Origin: Erythrobacter sp.
GTDB taxonomy: Bacteria; Pseudomonadota; Alphaproteobacteria; Sphingomonadales; Sphingomonadaceae
Direction of reading: 5' to 3'
DNA length: 64,000 nt
Assembly: GCA_027311945.1 (NCBI GenBank)
Contig: DAICXZ010000014.1
Span: 1-64,000, forward strand
The position numbers were made by a program, and so were the translations under genes. Of the stretch, positions 6,787 to 15,222 are shown piece by piece (the first letter of the stretch is position 1; each line of letters opens with the position of its first letter). The notes beneath the pieces are model-generated. The model did not search any database. It saw only the letters and a list, made by a program, of their open reading frames with translations, and was not told the DNA's origin.

Positions 6787-9762
6787 ATGGCAATCTATCA
6801 CTTCTCGGTTCAGGTCATCAGCCGCGCCAGCGGGCGCAGCGCCGTTGCAGCGGCCGCCTATCGTTCGGCCGAGCGGCTGCACGACGAGCGGCTGGACCGC
6901 GACCACGACTTCACCAACAAGTCGGGCGTCGTCCATTCCGAAGTGATGCTCCCGGAGAACGCGCCGGCGCACCTGTCGGACCGCGAGCGGCTGTGGAACG
7001 ACGTCGAGGCCGCCGAGAAGCGCAAGGATGCCCAGCTTTCCCGCGAGGTGGAGTTTGCCATTCCGCGCGAGATGACGCAGGCGCAGGGCGTCGAACTGGC
7101 CCGCGACTTCGTAGGTCAAGAGTTTGTCGAACGCGGCATGATTGCCGACCTCAATGTGCATTGGGATATCGGCGTGGACGGCGTAGCAAAACCGCACGCC
7201 CATGTCATGCTGACCATGCGCGCTGTGGGCAAGGACGGTTTCGGCGCGAAGGAACGCGACTGGAATAGGACCGAGCTTGTCGAACAATGGCGCGAGCGTT
7301 GGGCCGATCACGTCAACACGCGCCTTGCCGAACTCGACATAGAGGCCCGCATTGATCACCGTTCATTGGAAGCACAGGGAATCGAGCTTGAGCCGCAAGA
7401 CAAGATCGGTCCCGCCGCGCAACGCATGGGCGAGCGCGGCCTTGAATCCGAGCGCATCGAGGATCACCGCGAGGTCGCGCGCAGGAACGGCGAGCGCCTC
7501 ATCGCCGAGCCGCGCGTCGCGCTTGATGCGATCACCCATCATCAGGCGACATTCACGCGCCGCGACATGGCGATGTTCGTGCATCGCCACACGGACGGGA
7601 AAGAGCAATTCGACGCTGTGATGAGCGTCGTGCGCGCGTCGCCCGACCTTGTCGCACTGGGCAAGGACGGGCGCGGCGAAGATCGCTTCACATCGCGCGA
7701 GATGATCGAAACCGAACGCCGACTTGAGCAGGCAGCCGATCGATTGGCGTCGCATACCGATCATGGTCTCCCGGCAGCGGCGCGGGATTGGGGGGAGGCC
7801 GCCGCCGGGAGTGATGGGCTGGTGCTCGGGAAAGAGCAGCAGGCCGCGCTGGAGCGCATAACAGGACCAAGCGGGCTTGCAATCGTTATCGGCTACGCTG
7901 GCACCGGCAAATCCGCCATGCTGGGCATCGCGCGCGGTGAGTGGGAAGCGGCGGGCCTCAATGTGCGCGGTGCCGCCCTGTCGGGCATCGCCGCCGAGGG
8001 CTTGGAAAACGGCTCGGGCATCGCTTCACGCACCATTGCCAGCATGGAACATGGCTGGGCGCAGGGCCGCGATCTGCTCACCGCTCGCGACGTGCTGGTG
8101 ATCGATGAGGCGGGAATGGTCGGCACCCGCCAGATGGAGCGCGTTTTGTCCCATGCCGCCGACGCCGGAGCCAAGGTTGTGCTGGTCGGCGACCCACAGC
8201 AGTTGCAGGCCATCGAGGCAGGCGCGGCGTTTCGCGCGATCCATGAACGCCACGGCGGCGTGGAGATCACCGAGGTTCGCCGCCAGCTTCACGATTGGCA
8301 GCGCGAGGCCACCCGTCACTTTGCGACCGGCAGGACCGGCGAAGCGATCCGGGTCTATGCCGATCATGGCATGATCCACGCGGCCGAGACTCGCGAGCAG
8401 GCGCGCGGCGAGCTTGTCGAGCGGTGGGATCGCGAGCGCATCGCCGCGCCCGACCAGTCCCGTATCATCCTCACCCACACCAATGACGAGGTGCGCGAAC
8501 TCAATCAAGCCGCCCGCGACCGGATGCGTGACGCGGGCCAGCTTGGCGATGACGTGCTGGTGAAAGCCGAACGGGGAGCCCGCGCCTTCGCAACCGGCGA
8601 TCGGATCATGTTCCTCAAGAATGAGCGCGGCCTTGAGGTCAAGAACGGCACGCTGGGCACCATCGAGCAGGTGAACGAGCGGAGCATGACCGTCCGCACC
8701 GATGACGGCCGCAGCGTCGCTTTCGACATGAAGGATTATGCCCATGTGGATCACGGCTACGCCGCCACGATTCACAAGGCGCAGGGCATGACTGTTGACC
8801 GCGCCCATATGCTGGCGACGCCCGGCATGGATCGCCACGGCTCCTATGTCGGCATGTCGCGCCACCGGGACGGCGTGCAGCTTCATTATGGCCGCGACGA
8901 TTTCAGGGACGAGGCCCGCCTTGTCCGCACGCTGTCGCGCGAGCGCGCCAAGGACATGGCGAGCGACTTTGAGCGCCGCGATCCCACGCAGCAGTTCGCG
9001 GAACGGCGCGGCATCACGTTCCGCGAGCGCATCGCCGAGATCGTCAAGGCTGTGCCGGATAAGGCGCGCGGTATGTTCGACGGGCTGCGCCTCGCCATCG
9101 GCGGCATCGATCGCCAGCCAGTCGCGCCGGAACGGCGGCGCGGCATCTTCGCCGATTTCCGGCCAACCGCGCCCGCCGCCGATCCGGCAAAGGCGGCTCA
9201 GGCCGAACGTGAGCATATCCGGCAGCTTGCCGTCGAACGTCATGCCCGCGCCGTCACCGACATATGGAAGATGGAGGACAAGGGGTTGCCCGTCCTGCCC
9301 CACCAGCGCGCCGAACTCGACAAGGCCCGCGAGGCGATGAACGCGACGGCCAGGCACGCCGCCAGGGACATGGAGCAGGCATACAGCCGCGATCCTGCAC
9401 TGGCATCCGACGCAGCGGGCGGACAGGTGCGCCAGGCCATCCGCGCCATGCAGCTCGAAGCGGAAATCCGCACCGATCCCGACAAGCGCGCCGACAGGTT
9501 TGTGGAAGGCTGGCGGCAACTTGGCCAGCACCGCGAGGAGCTACAGCGCGGCGGGGATTTCCGGGGCGCACGCAAGGTGTCCGAGCAGATGGCGGGCATG
9601 GCGAAGAGCCTCGAACGCGACGCGCAGGTCGAATCCGTGCTGCGCGGGCGCAAGCAAGAACTCGGCATCTCATTCGATACCGGCCGCCAGCTTTCCCACG
9701 ACCTTGCCGGCAGCGTCGGAATCGAGATGGGGCGCGGCCACGATCACGGACTTAGCAGATAG
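6787..9762 (+). CDS. traA: Ti-type conjugative relaxase/helicase TraA
   Basis: This 991-residue protein nicks oriT and pilots the transferred strand. The N-terminal MobA/MobL relaxase domain begins MAIYHFSVQVISRASGRSAV and includes the metal-binding KPHAHVMLT block. From about residue 350 there is a RecD2-like helicase: Walker A GYAGTGKSAM near residue 369, Walker B DEAGMVG near 440, then GDPQQL and, later, ATIHKAQGMT. The C-terminal 200 residues are charged and coiled-coil-like. It is somewhat shorter than Ti plasmid TraA (about 1,100 residues). The gene follows the candidate oriT, and it is the only large transfer gene in the island. Confidence 0.93.
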   Translation: MAIYHFSVQVISRASGRSAVAAAAYRSAERLHDERLDRDHDFTNKSGVVHSEVMLPENAPAHLSDRERLWNDVEAAEKRKDAQLSREVEFAIPREMTQAQGVELARDFVGQEFVERGMIADLNVHWDIGVDGVAKPHAHVMLTMRAVGKDGFGAKERDWNRTELVEQWRERWADHVNTRLAELDIEARIDHRSLEAQGIELEPQDKIGPAAQRMGERGLESERIEDHREVARRNGERLIAEPRVALDAITHHQATFTRRDMAMFVHRHTDGKEQFDAVMSVVRASPDLVALGKDGRGEDRFTSREMIETERRLEQAADRLASHTDHGLPAAARDWGEAAAGSDGLVLGKEQQAALERITGPSGLAIVIGYAGTGKSAMLGIARGEWEAAGLNVRGAALSGIAAEGLENGSGIASRTIASMEHGWAQGRDLLTARDVLVIDEAGMVGTRQMERVLSHAADAGAKVVLVGDPQQLQAIEAGAAFRAIHERHGGVEITEVRRQLHDWQREATRHFATGRTGEAIRVYADHGMIHAAETREQARGELVERWDRERIAAPDQSRIILTHTNDEVRELNQAARDRMRDAGQLGDDVLVKAERGARAFATGDRIMFLKNERGLEVKNGTLGTIEQVNERSMTVRTDDGRSVAFDMKDYAHVDHGYAATIHKAQGMTVDRAHMLATPGMDRHGSYVGMSRHRDGVQLHYGRDDFRDEARLVRTLSRERAKDMASDFERRDPTQQFAERRGITFRERIAEIVKAVPDKARGMFDGLRLAIGGIDRQPVAPERRRGIFADFRPTAPAADPAKAAQAEREHIRQLAVERHARAVTDIWKMEDKGLPVLPHQRAELDKAREAMNATARHAARDMEQAYSRDPALASDAAGGQVRQAIRAMQLEAEIRTDPDKRADRFVEGWRQLGQHREELQRGGDFRGARKVSEQMAGMAKSLERDAQVESVLRGRKQELGISFDTGRQLSHDLAGSVGIEMGRGHDHGLSR

Positions 9763-9773
9763 GAGGAACGATC

Positions 9774-10466
9774 ATGGACACGGACTTACCCGCGCTCTTG
9801 CCCGATGCTGATCCGGCCGCTCAGGCATTCGCGCGCCTCGCCGAGAAGGTGGACTTGCTGGAAGCGGCCATCGCCGGCCTCGCCGCCAAGCGCGACGCCA
9901 TGCCCGACTATAGCGAGACGCTCGGCGAAATCGCGGCCCTTCTCGAAAAGATGCGCAATGCGATCAACACGCTCGCACGCCGTCCCGCGATGACGCTCAC
10001 CCCCGATGCAATGGCCGAGCAGATCGCAGTCGCAGCTACCAAGGCACGCGCAGCCGATGCCGCAACCATCAGGCTCGCACAGGAGCGGATGGAGAAGGTA
10101 GCCGGCCGCCTCGAATATCTTGAGGGCACGGTGGTCACCACTCGCGATCAGCGCCGCCGCCTTATATGGGCGGCTGGCATCGGCGCGCTCACGGGTATAA
10201 TGGTGTGGTCATTCCTTCCCGGCTCTGTCGCGCGCACCGCGCCAACCGACTGGCATTGGCCCGAACGGATGGCGACGCGCATGGTGGGCCTCGACCAATG
10301 GGCGGCCGGCGAACGGCTGATGGCCACAGCCGACCCCGAGCGCTGGCGAACCGTGCTGTTCTCCAACGCACTGGTGCAGGAAAACCGCGACGCGATCGGC
10401 AGATGCCGCGAGAACACCGCAAAGGCGAGAAAGCCGGTGCGTTGCACCATCGAGGTCGGATCGTAG
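9774..10466 (+). CDS. DUF6118-like membrane protein linked to traA
   Basis: The 230-residue protein has an N-terminal cytoplasmic helical region (FARLAEKVDLLEAAIAGLAA), one membrane segment (IWAAGIGALTGIMVWSFLPG, about residues 131-150) and a C-terminal domain. Proteins of this layout, annotated as DUF6118, commonly follow traA in sphingomonad mobile elements; their function is unknown. The start is 11 bp after traA's stop with an AGGAGG-type site (gataggaggaacg), so it is co-transcribed with traA. Confidence 0.75.
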   Translation: MDTDLPALLPDADPAAQAFARLAEKVDLLEAAIAGLAAKRDAMPDYSETLGEIAALLEKMRNAINTLARRPAMTLTPDAMAEQIAVAATKARAADAATIRLAQERMEKVAGRLEYLEGTVVTTRDQRRRLIWAAGIGALTGIMVWSFLPGSVARTAPTDWHWPERMATRMVGLDQWAAGERLMATADPERWRTVLFSNALVQENRDAIGRCRENTAKARKPVRCTIEVGS

Positions 10467-10915
10467 TCGCCCGGGGGACAACTCGTGCTTACTGTCAATT
10501 TGGCGTGATCGCGGCCCAATGGTGACGTCGATATTTTCCGATGGGCTTGCCAACAAAGCGCGCTGAAGTGTCCACTCTATAGAGGTGAACCGTTCCCTGC
10601 GTGGGGATCCAACCTTTGTCACGAACAGGTAACAATAGATCGCATTATGAATAGTTAATTCGTAAAAATCCAAAATAGTTTCAAGTTGTATGAGTCGAAT
10701 TTAAAGTCATATACTGTGACATTTATGTGAATCCATCAATTTTCTTGTCACTCGTTTCAAGTTACGATACAAACTCTGCAAGTCGCAAAATCGCGCGCAT
10801 CCGATTCGGCGTCCGAACGTGGATGCGATAGTCGCTTCTATTTCAGGAACAGGGCAACGAGCGTCGCGCAGGGTTCCCGCGCGGGACCGCTTTGTGCTGT
10901 TCAAGCGGGGGTGTG
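10467..10915. promoter_or_regulatory. AT-rich 450-bp intergenic region upstream of the secretion cassette
   Basis: No gene is supported here. The stretch 10,600-10,770 is markedly AT-rich for this genome and holds two copies of gtttcaagtt (10,678-10,687 and 10,754-10,763), 76 bp apart. It precedes a run of same-strand genes from the ABC transporter onward, so it probably holds that operon's promoter and a regulator site. I could not fix -35/-10 boxes with confidence. Confidence 0.4.
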
Positions 10916-13063
10916 ATGGAAGTTGCCAGTGGCGATCCGTCGAGCGATAGCGACCCGGCTGGCGATTCCGGCCTGGCGGCGCTGGTTCTTCTCCTTGGTG
11001 TTCACCAGATCGCCGCCGACCCGGCGCAACTGCATCACGCGCTCGGCAAAAGCACGCTGGCCGATAATCACGATCTGGTGCGCCTCGCACGCAAGCTCGG
11101 CGCGCGGGCGCGGATTGCGCAGGTCGAGCTGGCGCGGCTTGCCGACGCCCCGCTCCCTGCCATCATGCGTGCCGTCGACGGCCGCTATGCCGTAATCGGC
11201 GGCGCGCGCAACGGTCAGTTCCTGATCCAATGGCCGGGCCAGGCGCCGGTCGCATGCGCGATTGACGATCTTGCCCCGCTGTGGAGCGGCGAGGTCTTGC
11301 TGATCACTACGCGCGTCGATGCGGGCGGCGAAGGGCGGTTCGACCTCTCCTGGTTCGTGCCGGCGCTGATGCGCTATCGCGGACTGCTCGGCGAAGTTCT
11401 CGCCGCCACCTTCGTGCTGCAACTGTTCGCGCTGGCGACACCGCTGATCTTCCAGGTGGTGATCGACAAGGTGCTGGTCCACCAGGGCCTGACCACGCTT
11501 GATGTTCTGGCGGTCGCGCTCGGCGGCATTATCCTGTTTGAGGGGTTTCTAAGCGGCGTTCGCGCGTGGCTGTTCACGCATACGACCAGCCGGGTCGATG
11601 TCGAGCTGGGCGCGCGGCTCTATCGCCATACGCTGGGTCTGCCACTCGCCTATTTCGAGCAGCGGCGGGTCGGCGACACCGTAGCGCGGGTGCGCGAGCT
11701 GGACACGATCCGCGAGTTCCTGACCTCCTCGGCGATGACACTGGGTATCGACCTGCTATTCACTTTCGTTTTCCTCGCGGTGATGTGGTTCTATTCGCCC
11801 TGGCTGCTCCTGATCGTGCTGGTGACGATCATCCTCTATGTCGCCATCTGCGTCGCAATCACGCCAGCACTGCGCCAGCGTATCGAGGAACGGTTTCAGC
11901 GCGGCGCCGAGAGCCAAGCGTTTCTGGTCGAGAGCATCACCGGCGTCCAGACGCTGAAGGCGGCCGCCGTTGAGCCGCAGATGCAGAGCCGCTGGGAAAA
12001 GCTGCTTGCGGCCTATGTTGGCGCCGGCTTCAAGGCGGCGCGGGTCAACATCATCGGCAATCACAGCATCCAGCTTATCAACAGGCTATCGATGGCGCTG
12101 ATCCTCTATGTGGGGGCGCGGCTCGCGATTGCCGGCGACCTCACAGTCGGAGCGCTGGTCGCCTTCAATATGCTCGCGGGCCGCGTCGCTGAACCCGTCT
12201 TGCGTCTGGCCGGGCTGTGGCAGCAGTTTCAGGAGGCGCGTGTCGGCGTGGCCCGCCTGGGCGACATCCTCAACACGCCGGCGGAGATCGCCTTCTCACC
12301 TTCGCGTTCGGCATTGCCGCAGATCAGGGGCGCGGTCGCATTCGACGATGTGACCTTCCGCTACCGGCCCGGTGGGCGCGAGGTGTTGCGGCGTGTCACG
12401 CTTTCCGTATCGCCGGGCGAAGTGCTTGGCATCGTCGGCCCATCGGGATCGGGAAAGTCGACGCTGACCAAGCTCGCCCAGCGCCTTTATGTGCCGGAGA
12501 GCGGGCGGGTGCTGGTCGATGGCGTCGATCTGTCACTGGTCGATCCGTCCTGGCTGCGCCGCCAGATCGGCGTCGTGCTTCAGGAGAACCTCCTCTTCAA
12601 CCGTTCGGTGCGCGAGAACATCGCACTCGCCAATCCAGGCCTGCCGATGGAAGCGGTGCTGGCCGCGTCCACGCTCGCCGGGGCGCATGAGTTCATCCTT
12701 GAGCTGCCCGAGGGCTATGACACGCTGATCGACGAGCGCGGCGCAAACCTGTCCGGCGGCCAGCGCCAGCGTATTGCCATAGCCAGGGCGCTCGTGACCA
12801 ATCCGCGCATTCTGATCCTAGACGAGGCGACATCGGCGCTCGATGCCGAAAGCGAGGCGATCATCCACCAGAACATGCGCTCGATCGCGCGCGGTCGCAC
12901 GGTGATGATTATTGCCCACCGGCTGTCGGCAATCCGCATGACAAGCCGGATCATCACCATTGAGGCCGGTGCGATCACTGAGGAAGGCACGCACGACAGC
13001 CTGATCGCCGCTGGCGGACGCTATGCCCAGCTCTGGCGCGCCCAGATGCCAGGCGCCGCGTGA
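10916..13063 (+). CDS. Type I secretion ABC transporter (HlyB-like, with C39-like domain)
   Basis: This 715-residue inner-membrane exporter has three parts. Residues 1-130 form a C39-peptidase-like domain without the catalytic cysteine, as in HlyB. A six-helix membrane domain follows (from LLGEVLAATFVLQLFALATP). The ATPase has Walker A GPSGSGKST near residue 508, Q-loop LQENLL, signature LSGGQRQRIAIARAL, Walker B ILILDEATSALD and H-loop IIAHRLS, all intact. The ATG at 10,916 follows a GGGGGT stretch; an upstream in-frame ATG exists at 10,892. It overlaps the HlyD gene by a TGATG junction. It should export the large RTX protein encoded 2 kb downstream. Confidence 0.92.
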   Translation: MEVASGDPSSDSDPAGDSGLAALVLLLGVHQIAADPAQLHHALGKSTLADNHDLVRLARKLGARARIAQVELARLADAPLPAIMRAVDGRYAVIGGARNGQFLIQWPGQAPVACAIDDLAPLWSGEVLLITTRVDAGGEGRFDLSWFVPALMRYRGLLGEVLAATFVLQLFALATPLIFQVVIDKVLVHQGLTTLDVLAVALGGIILFEGFLSGVRAWLFTHTTSRVDVELGARLYRHTLGLPLAYFEQRRVGDTVARVRELDTIREFLTSSAMTLGIDLLFTFVFLAVMWFYSPWLLLIVLVTIILYVAICVAITPALRQRIEERFQRGAESQAFLVESITGVQTLKAAAVEPQMQSRWEKLLAAYVGAGFKAARVNIIGNHSIQLINRLSMALILYVGARLAIAGDLTVGALVAFNMLAGRVAEPVLRLAGLWQQFQEARVGVARLGDILNTPAEIAFSPSRSALPQIRGAVAFDDVTFRYRPGGREVLRRVTLSVSPGEVLGIVGPSGSGKSTLTKLAQRLYVPESGRVLVDGVDLSLVDPSWLRRQIGVVLQENLLFNRSVRENIALANPGLPMEAVLAASTLAGAHEFILELPEGYDTLIDERGANLSGGQRQRIAIARALVTNPRILILDEATSALDAESEAIIHQNMRSIARGRTVMIIAHRLSAIRMTSRIITIEAGAITEEGTHDSLIAAGGRYAQLWRAQMPGAA

Positions 13064-14457
13064 TGGCCATGGCCGCACAGTTCGACATGGTCGCACGCGC
13101 CTGGCGCGACGAAACCGAGCGGCGCAAGACCGAGCGTCGCCGCCGGATCGAAACCGAATTCCTGCCCGCAGCCCTTGAGGCGACCGAGACGCCGCCCTCC
13201 CCGACCGGACGGGCGATCCTGTGGACGATCGTCATCGTCACCCTGCTGGCGCTGCTCTGGGCGTGCCTGTCGATGATCGATGTCGTAGCAGTCGCCGAAG
13301 GGCGGGTCGTGCCGCGTGGGCGGCTCCAGTCGGTCGAGGCGGCGGAGGCGGGCGTCATCCGCGCCATCCATGTCCGCGAAGGCCAGCGCGTCACCGCCGG
13401 CCAGTTGCTGATCGATCTCGACCCCACTTATGCAGATGCCGATGCGGGGAGCGCCCGGAGCGAACTCACCACCGCCGCGCTGACCCGCGCGCGGTCTGGC
13501 GCGCTGCTTGCGTATGCGGCCGGCCTCCCGCCGACGTTCACCGCCGGTCCTGGCGTCGATCCGGCGGCGGCCGCCGCCGAACGCCAGGTGGTGGACGCAC
13601 GCATCCGCGAATATGACGCGCGCCGCGCCTCCCTTATCGAAAAACGGGCGGGCGCGGTCGCAAGCGCCGAAATGGCGGCACAGCAAGCGGCCAAGCTCCG
13701 CGAGACGCTGCCACTCGCCGAAAGCCGGCTTACTGCTCTGCGCACCCTGGAGGGAAAAGGCTATGCCGCCAAGCTCCGGGTGCTGGAGGTCGAGGAAAAA
13801 GTGATCGGCATCCGACGCGACTACCAGGTTGAGTTGGCCCGACAGAGCGAGACGCGAGCGCAGATCGGGGCACTCAACCGCGATCTGGCGCAGGCGGCGC
13901 AGGAATTTCGAGGACAAGCGGCCAAGGAGATGGCGGAGGCAGAATCGGTGTTCGCCACCCGCTCCGAGACGGTTCGCAAGGCCGATCAGCGCAAGGCGCT
14001 GCAACGCCTCGTTGCACCCGTCTCCGGGATCATCAACGAAATCTCCGTCACGACGCTCGGCGAGGTCGCCGAAGCCGGCAAGCCGCTGGTGACGATCGTG
14101 CCGGGCGGCGACGAGTTGATCGTCGAAGCGCTGGTGCTCAACAAGGATGCCGGGTTCGTCAAGCGTGGCGATCCGGTGGTGGTAAAGCTCGAAGCCTATC
14201 CGTTCACCCGCTACGGGACGATCAAGGGCAGGCTGGAGAACATCTCGGCCGATGCAATCGTCGACGAGCGGCGCGGGCTGGTGTTCCCGGCGCGCGTGAC
14301 GCTCTCCAGAACTGCCCTCCAGGTTGACGGACGGCGCGCGCCGCTCTCCCCTGGCATGGCCGCGACCGCCGAGATCGTCACCGGCCGCCGAAGGGTCATC
14401 GATTTTCTTTGGTCGCCGGTTGCCAAAGCAGTGGCGGAAGCCGGGAGAGAACGGTGA
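13063..14457 (+). CDS. HlyD-family membrane fusion protein of type I secretion
   Basis: This 464-residue periplasmic adaptor has one N-terminal membrane helix (AILWTIVIVTLLALLWACLS, about residues 50-70). It is followed by the lipoyl half-motif GVIRAIHVREGQRVTAGQLL, long coiled coils (EKRAGAVASAEMAAQQAAKL and following), the second lipoyl half (LVAPVSGIINEISV) and a C-terminal beta domain ending in TAEIVTGRRRVIDFLWSPV, the usual HlyD tail. It links the ABC exporter to an outer-membrane TolC protein, which is not encoded in this window. The ATG lies inside the ABC stop region, so translation is coupled. Confidence 0.9.
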   Translation: MAMAAQFDMVARAWRDETERRKTERRRRIETEFLPAALEATETPPSPTGRAILWTIVIVTLLALLWACLSMIDVVAVAEGRVVPRGRLQSVEAAEAGVIRAIHVREGQRVTAGQLLIDLDPTYADADAGSARSELTTAALTRARSGALLAYAAGLPPTFTAGPGVDPAAAAAERQVVDARIREYDARRASLIEKRAGAVASAEMAAQQAAKLRETLPLAESRLTALRTLEGKGYAAKLRVLEVEEKVIGIRRDYQVELARQSETRAQIGALNRDLAQAAQEFRGQAAKEMAEAESVFATRSETVRKADQRKALQRLVAPVSGIINEISVTTLGEVAEAGKPLVTIVPGGDELIVEALVLNKDAGFVKRGDPVVVKLEAYPFTRYGTIKGRLENISADAIVDERRGLVFPARVTLSRTALQVDGRRAPLSPGMAATAEIVTGRRRVIDFLWSPVAKAVAEAGRER

Positions 14458-15191
14458 CGATCAGACTATTGCAGAACCTAGGCATAGCATTTTCTGCACT
14501 GCTGCTTCCCGCAGCCGGCGCAGGAGAAGGCTCAGGGGGCACCGACCGGGTTCCGGTCCACGGTCGGTTCACCGTGCACGTCCTTACCGGGCAGCCGACG
14601 TTCCGTCTCGATCCGATTGCGCTTGAGGCGAATACCCATGGCGAGCGGATCGCCTATATGAACAACGATGCTGATTGGGTCCGAGGATTGGCAATTCGCG
14701 ATCAGGAATCACTTCCGATTTGTGATGAACGTCCGCACCCAACGAAATGTCTCATGCCTGACCCTTATCTAGAGAATCTTGGCGAGGAAATTACTCGCGA
14801 TCGGCCTTGGACAATCGGAATAGCGCCATTCCATATAAGGCAGGGAAGAAAGGTTGCGTTTGCCACCACAAGAGAAATCTCTTCTGGGGTCGCGCGCATA
14901 TCCGTCAAGTCTTTCTCATGCGAGAACGGTGTGATTACCATTCGCGTGCAAACTAGATATGCAGAGTCCTACTATGACAAACGATATGGGATGATATCTT
15001 CTTTCAGCGCAGATGGAACGACAAGGCAATCCCTAATCGCTTACACCGATTCGCCCACGGATCAGGTTCCAAAGTTATCGATCGTAATGCTGGAGCCAGA
15101 AACCAAGAACGTGGAAAAGGACGAATTCAGCGATCACTTGTCTTTTTCTCATGCAAGTGTCTTCTCAAGTTCATTCACGCCAAAATGCTAG
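14454..15191 (+). CDS. Exported protein of unknown family (SCENG paralogue 1)
   Basis: This 245-residue protein starts with a GTG overlapping the HlyD stop (GTGA) and has a cleavable signal peptide (LLQNLGIAFSALLLPAAGAG). I recognise no family. Its C-terminal half (about residues 145-215) contains SFSCENGVITIRVQTRYA and later FSADGTTRQSLIAYTD. The same pattern appears in the protein at 24,903-25,337 (SISCEDGFVTVNARVRYA; FTADASIYHSLLAYTD), so the two are paralogues flanking the RTX gene. There are cysteines in pairs before this region. Base composition is more AT-rich than its neighbours. It may be an accessory of the secreted protease. Confidence 0.6.
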   Translation: MTIRLLQNLGIAFSALLLPAAGAGEGSGGTDRVPVHGRFTVHVLTGQPTFRLDPIALEANTHGERIAYMNNDADWVRGLAIRDQESLPICDERPHPTKCLMPDPYLENLGEEITRDRPWTIGIAPFHIRQGRKVAFATTREISSGVARISVKSFSCENGVITIRVQTRYAESYYDKRYGMISSFSADGTTRQSLIAYTDSPTDQVPKLSIVMLEPETKNVEKDEFSDHLSFSHASVFSSSFTPKC

Positions 15192-15222
15192 AATATCCTC
15201 ACTGCAGACAGGAGATCAAGAT

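Noticed and set aside
8026-9531. 501-codon - strand frame antisense to traA
   Set aside because: Follows from the high GC of traA; it has no domain of its own, while traA has complete relaxase and helicase motifs.
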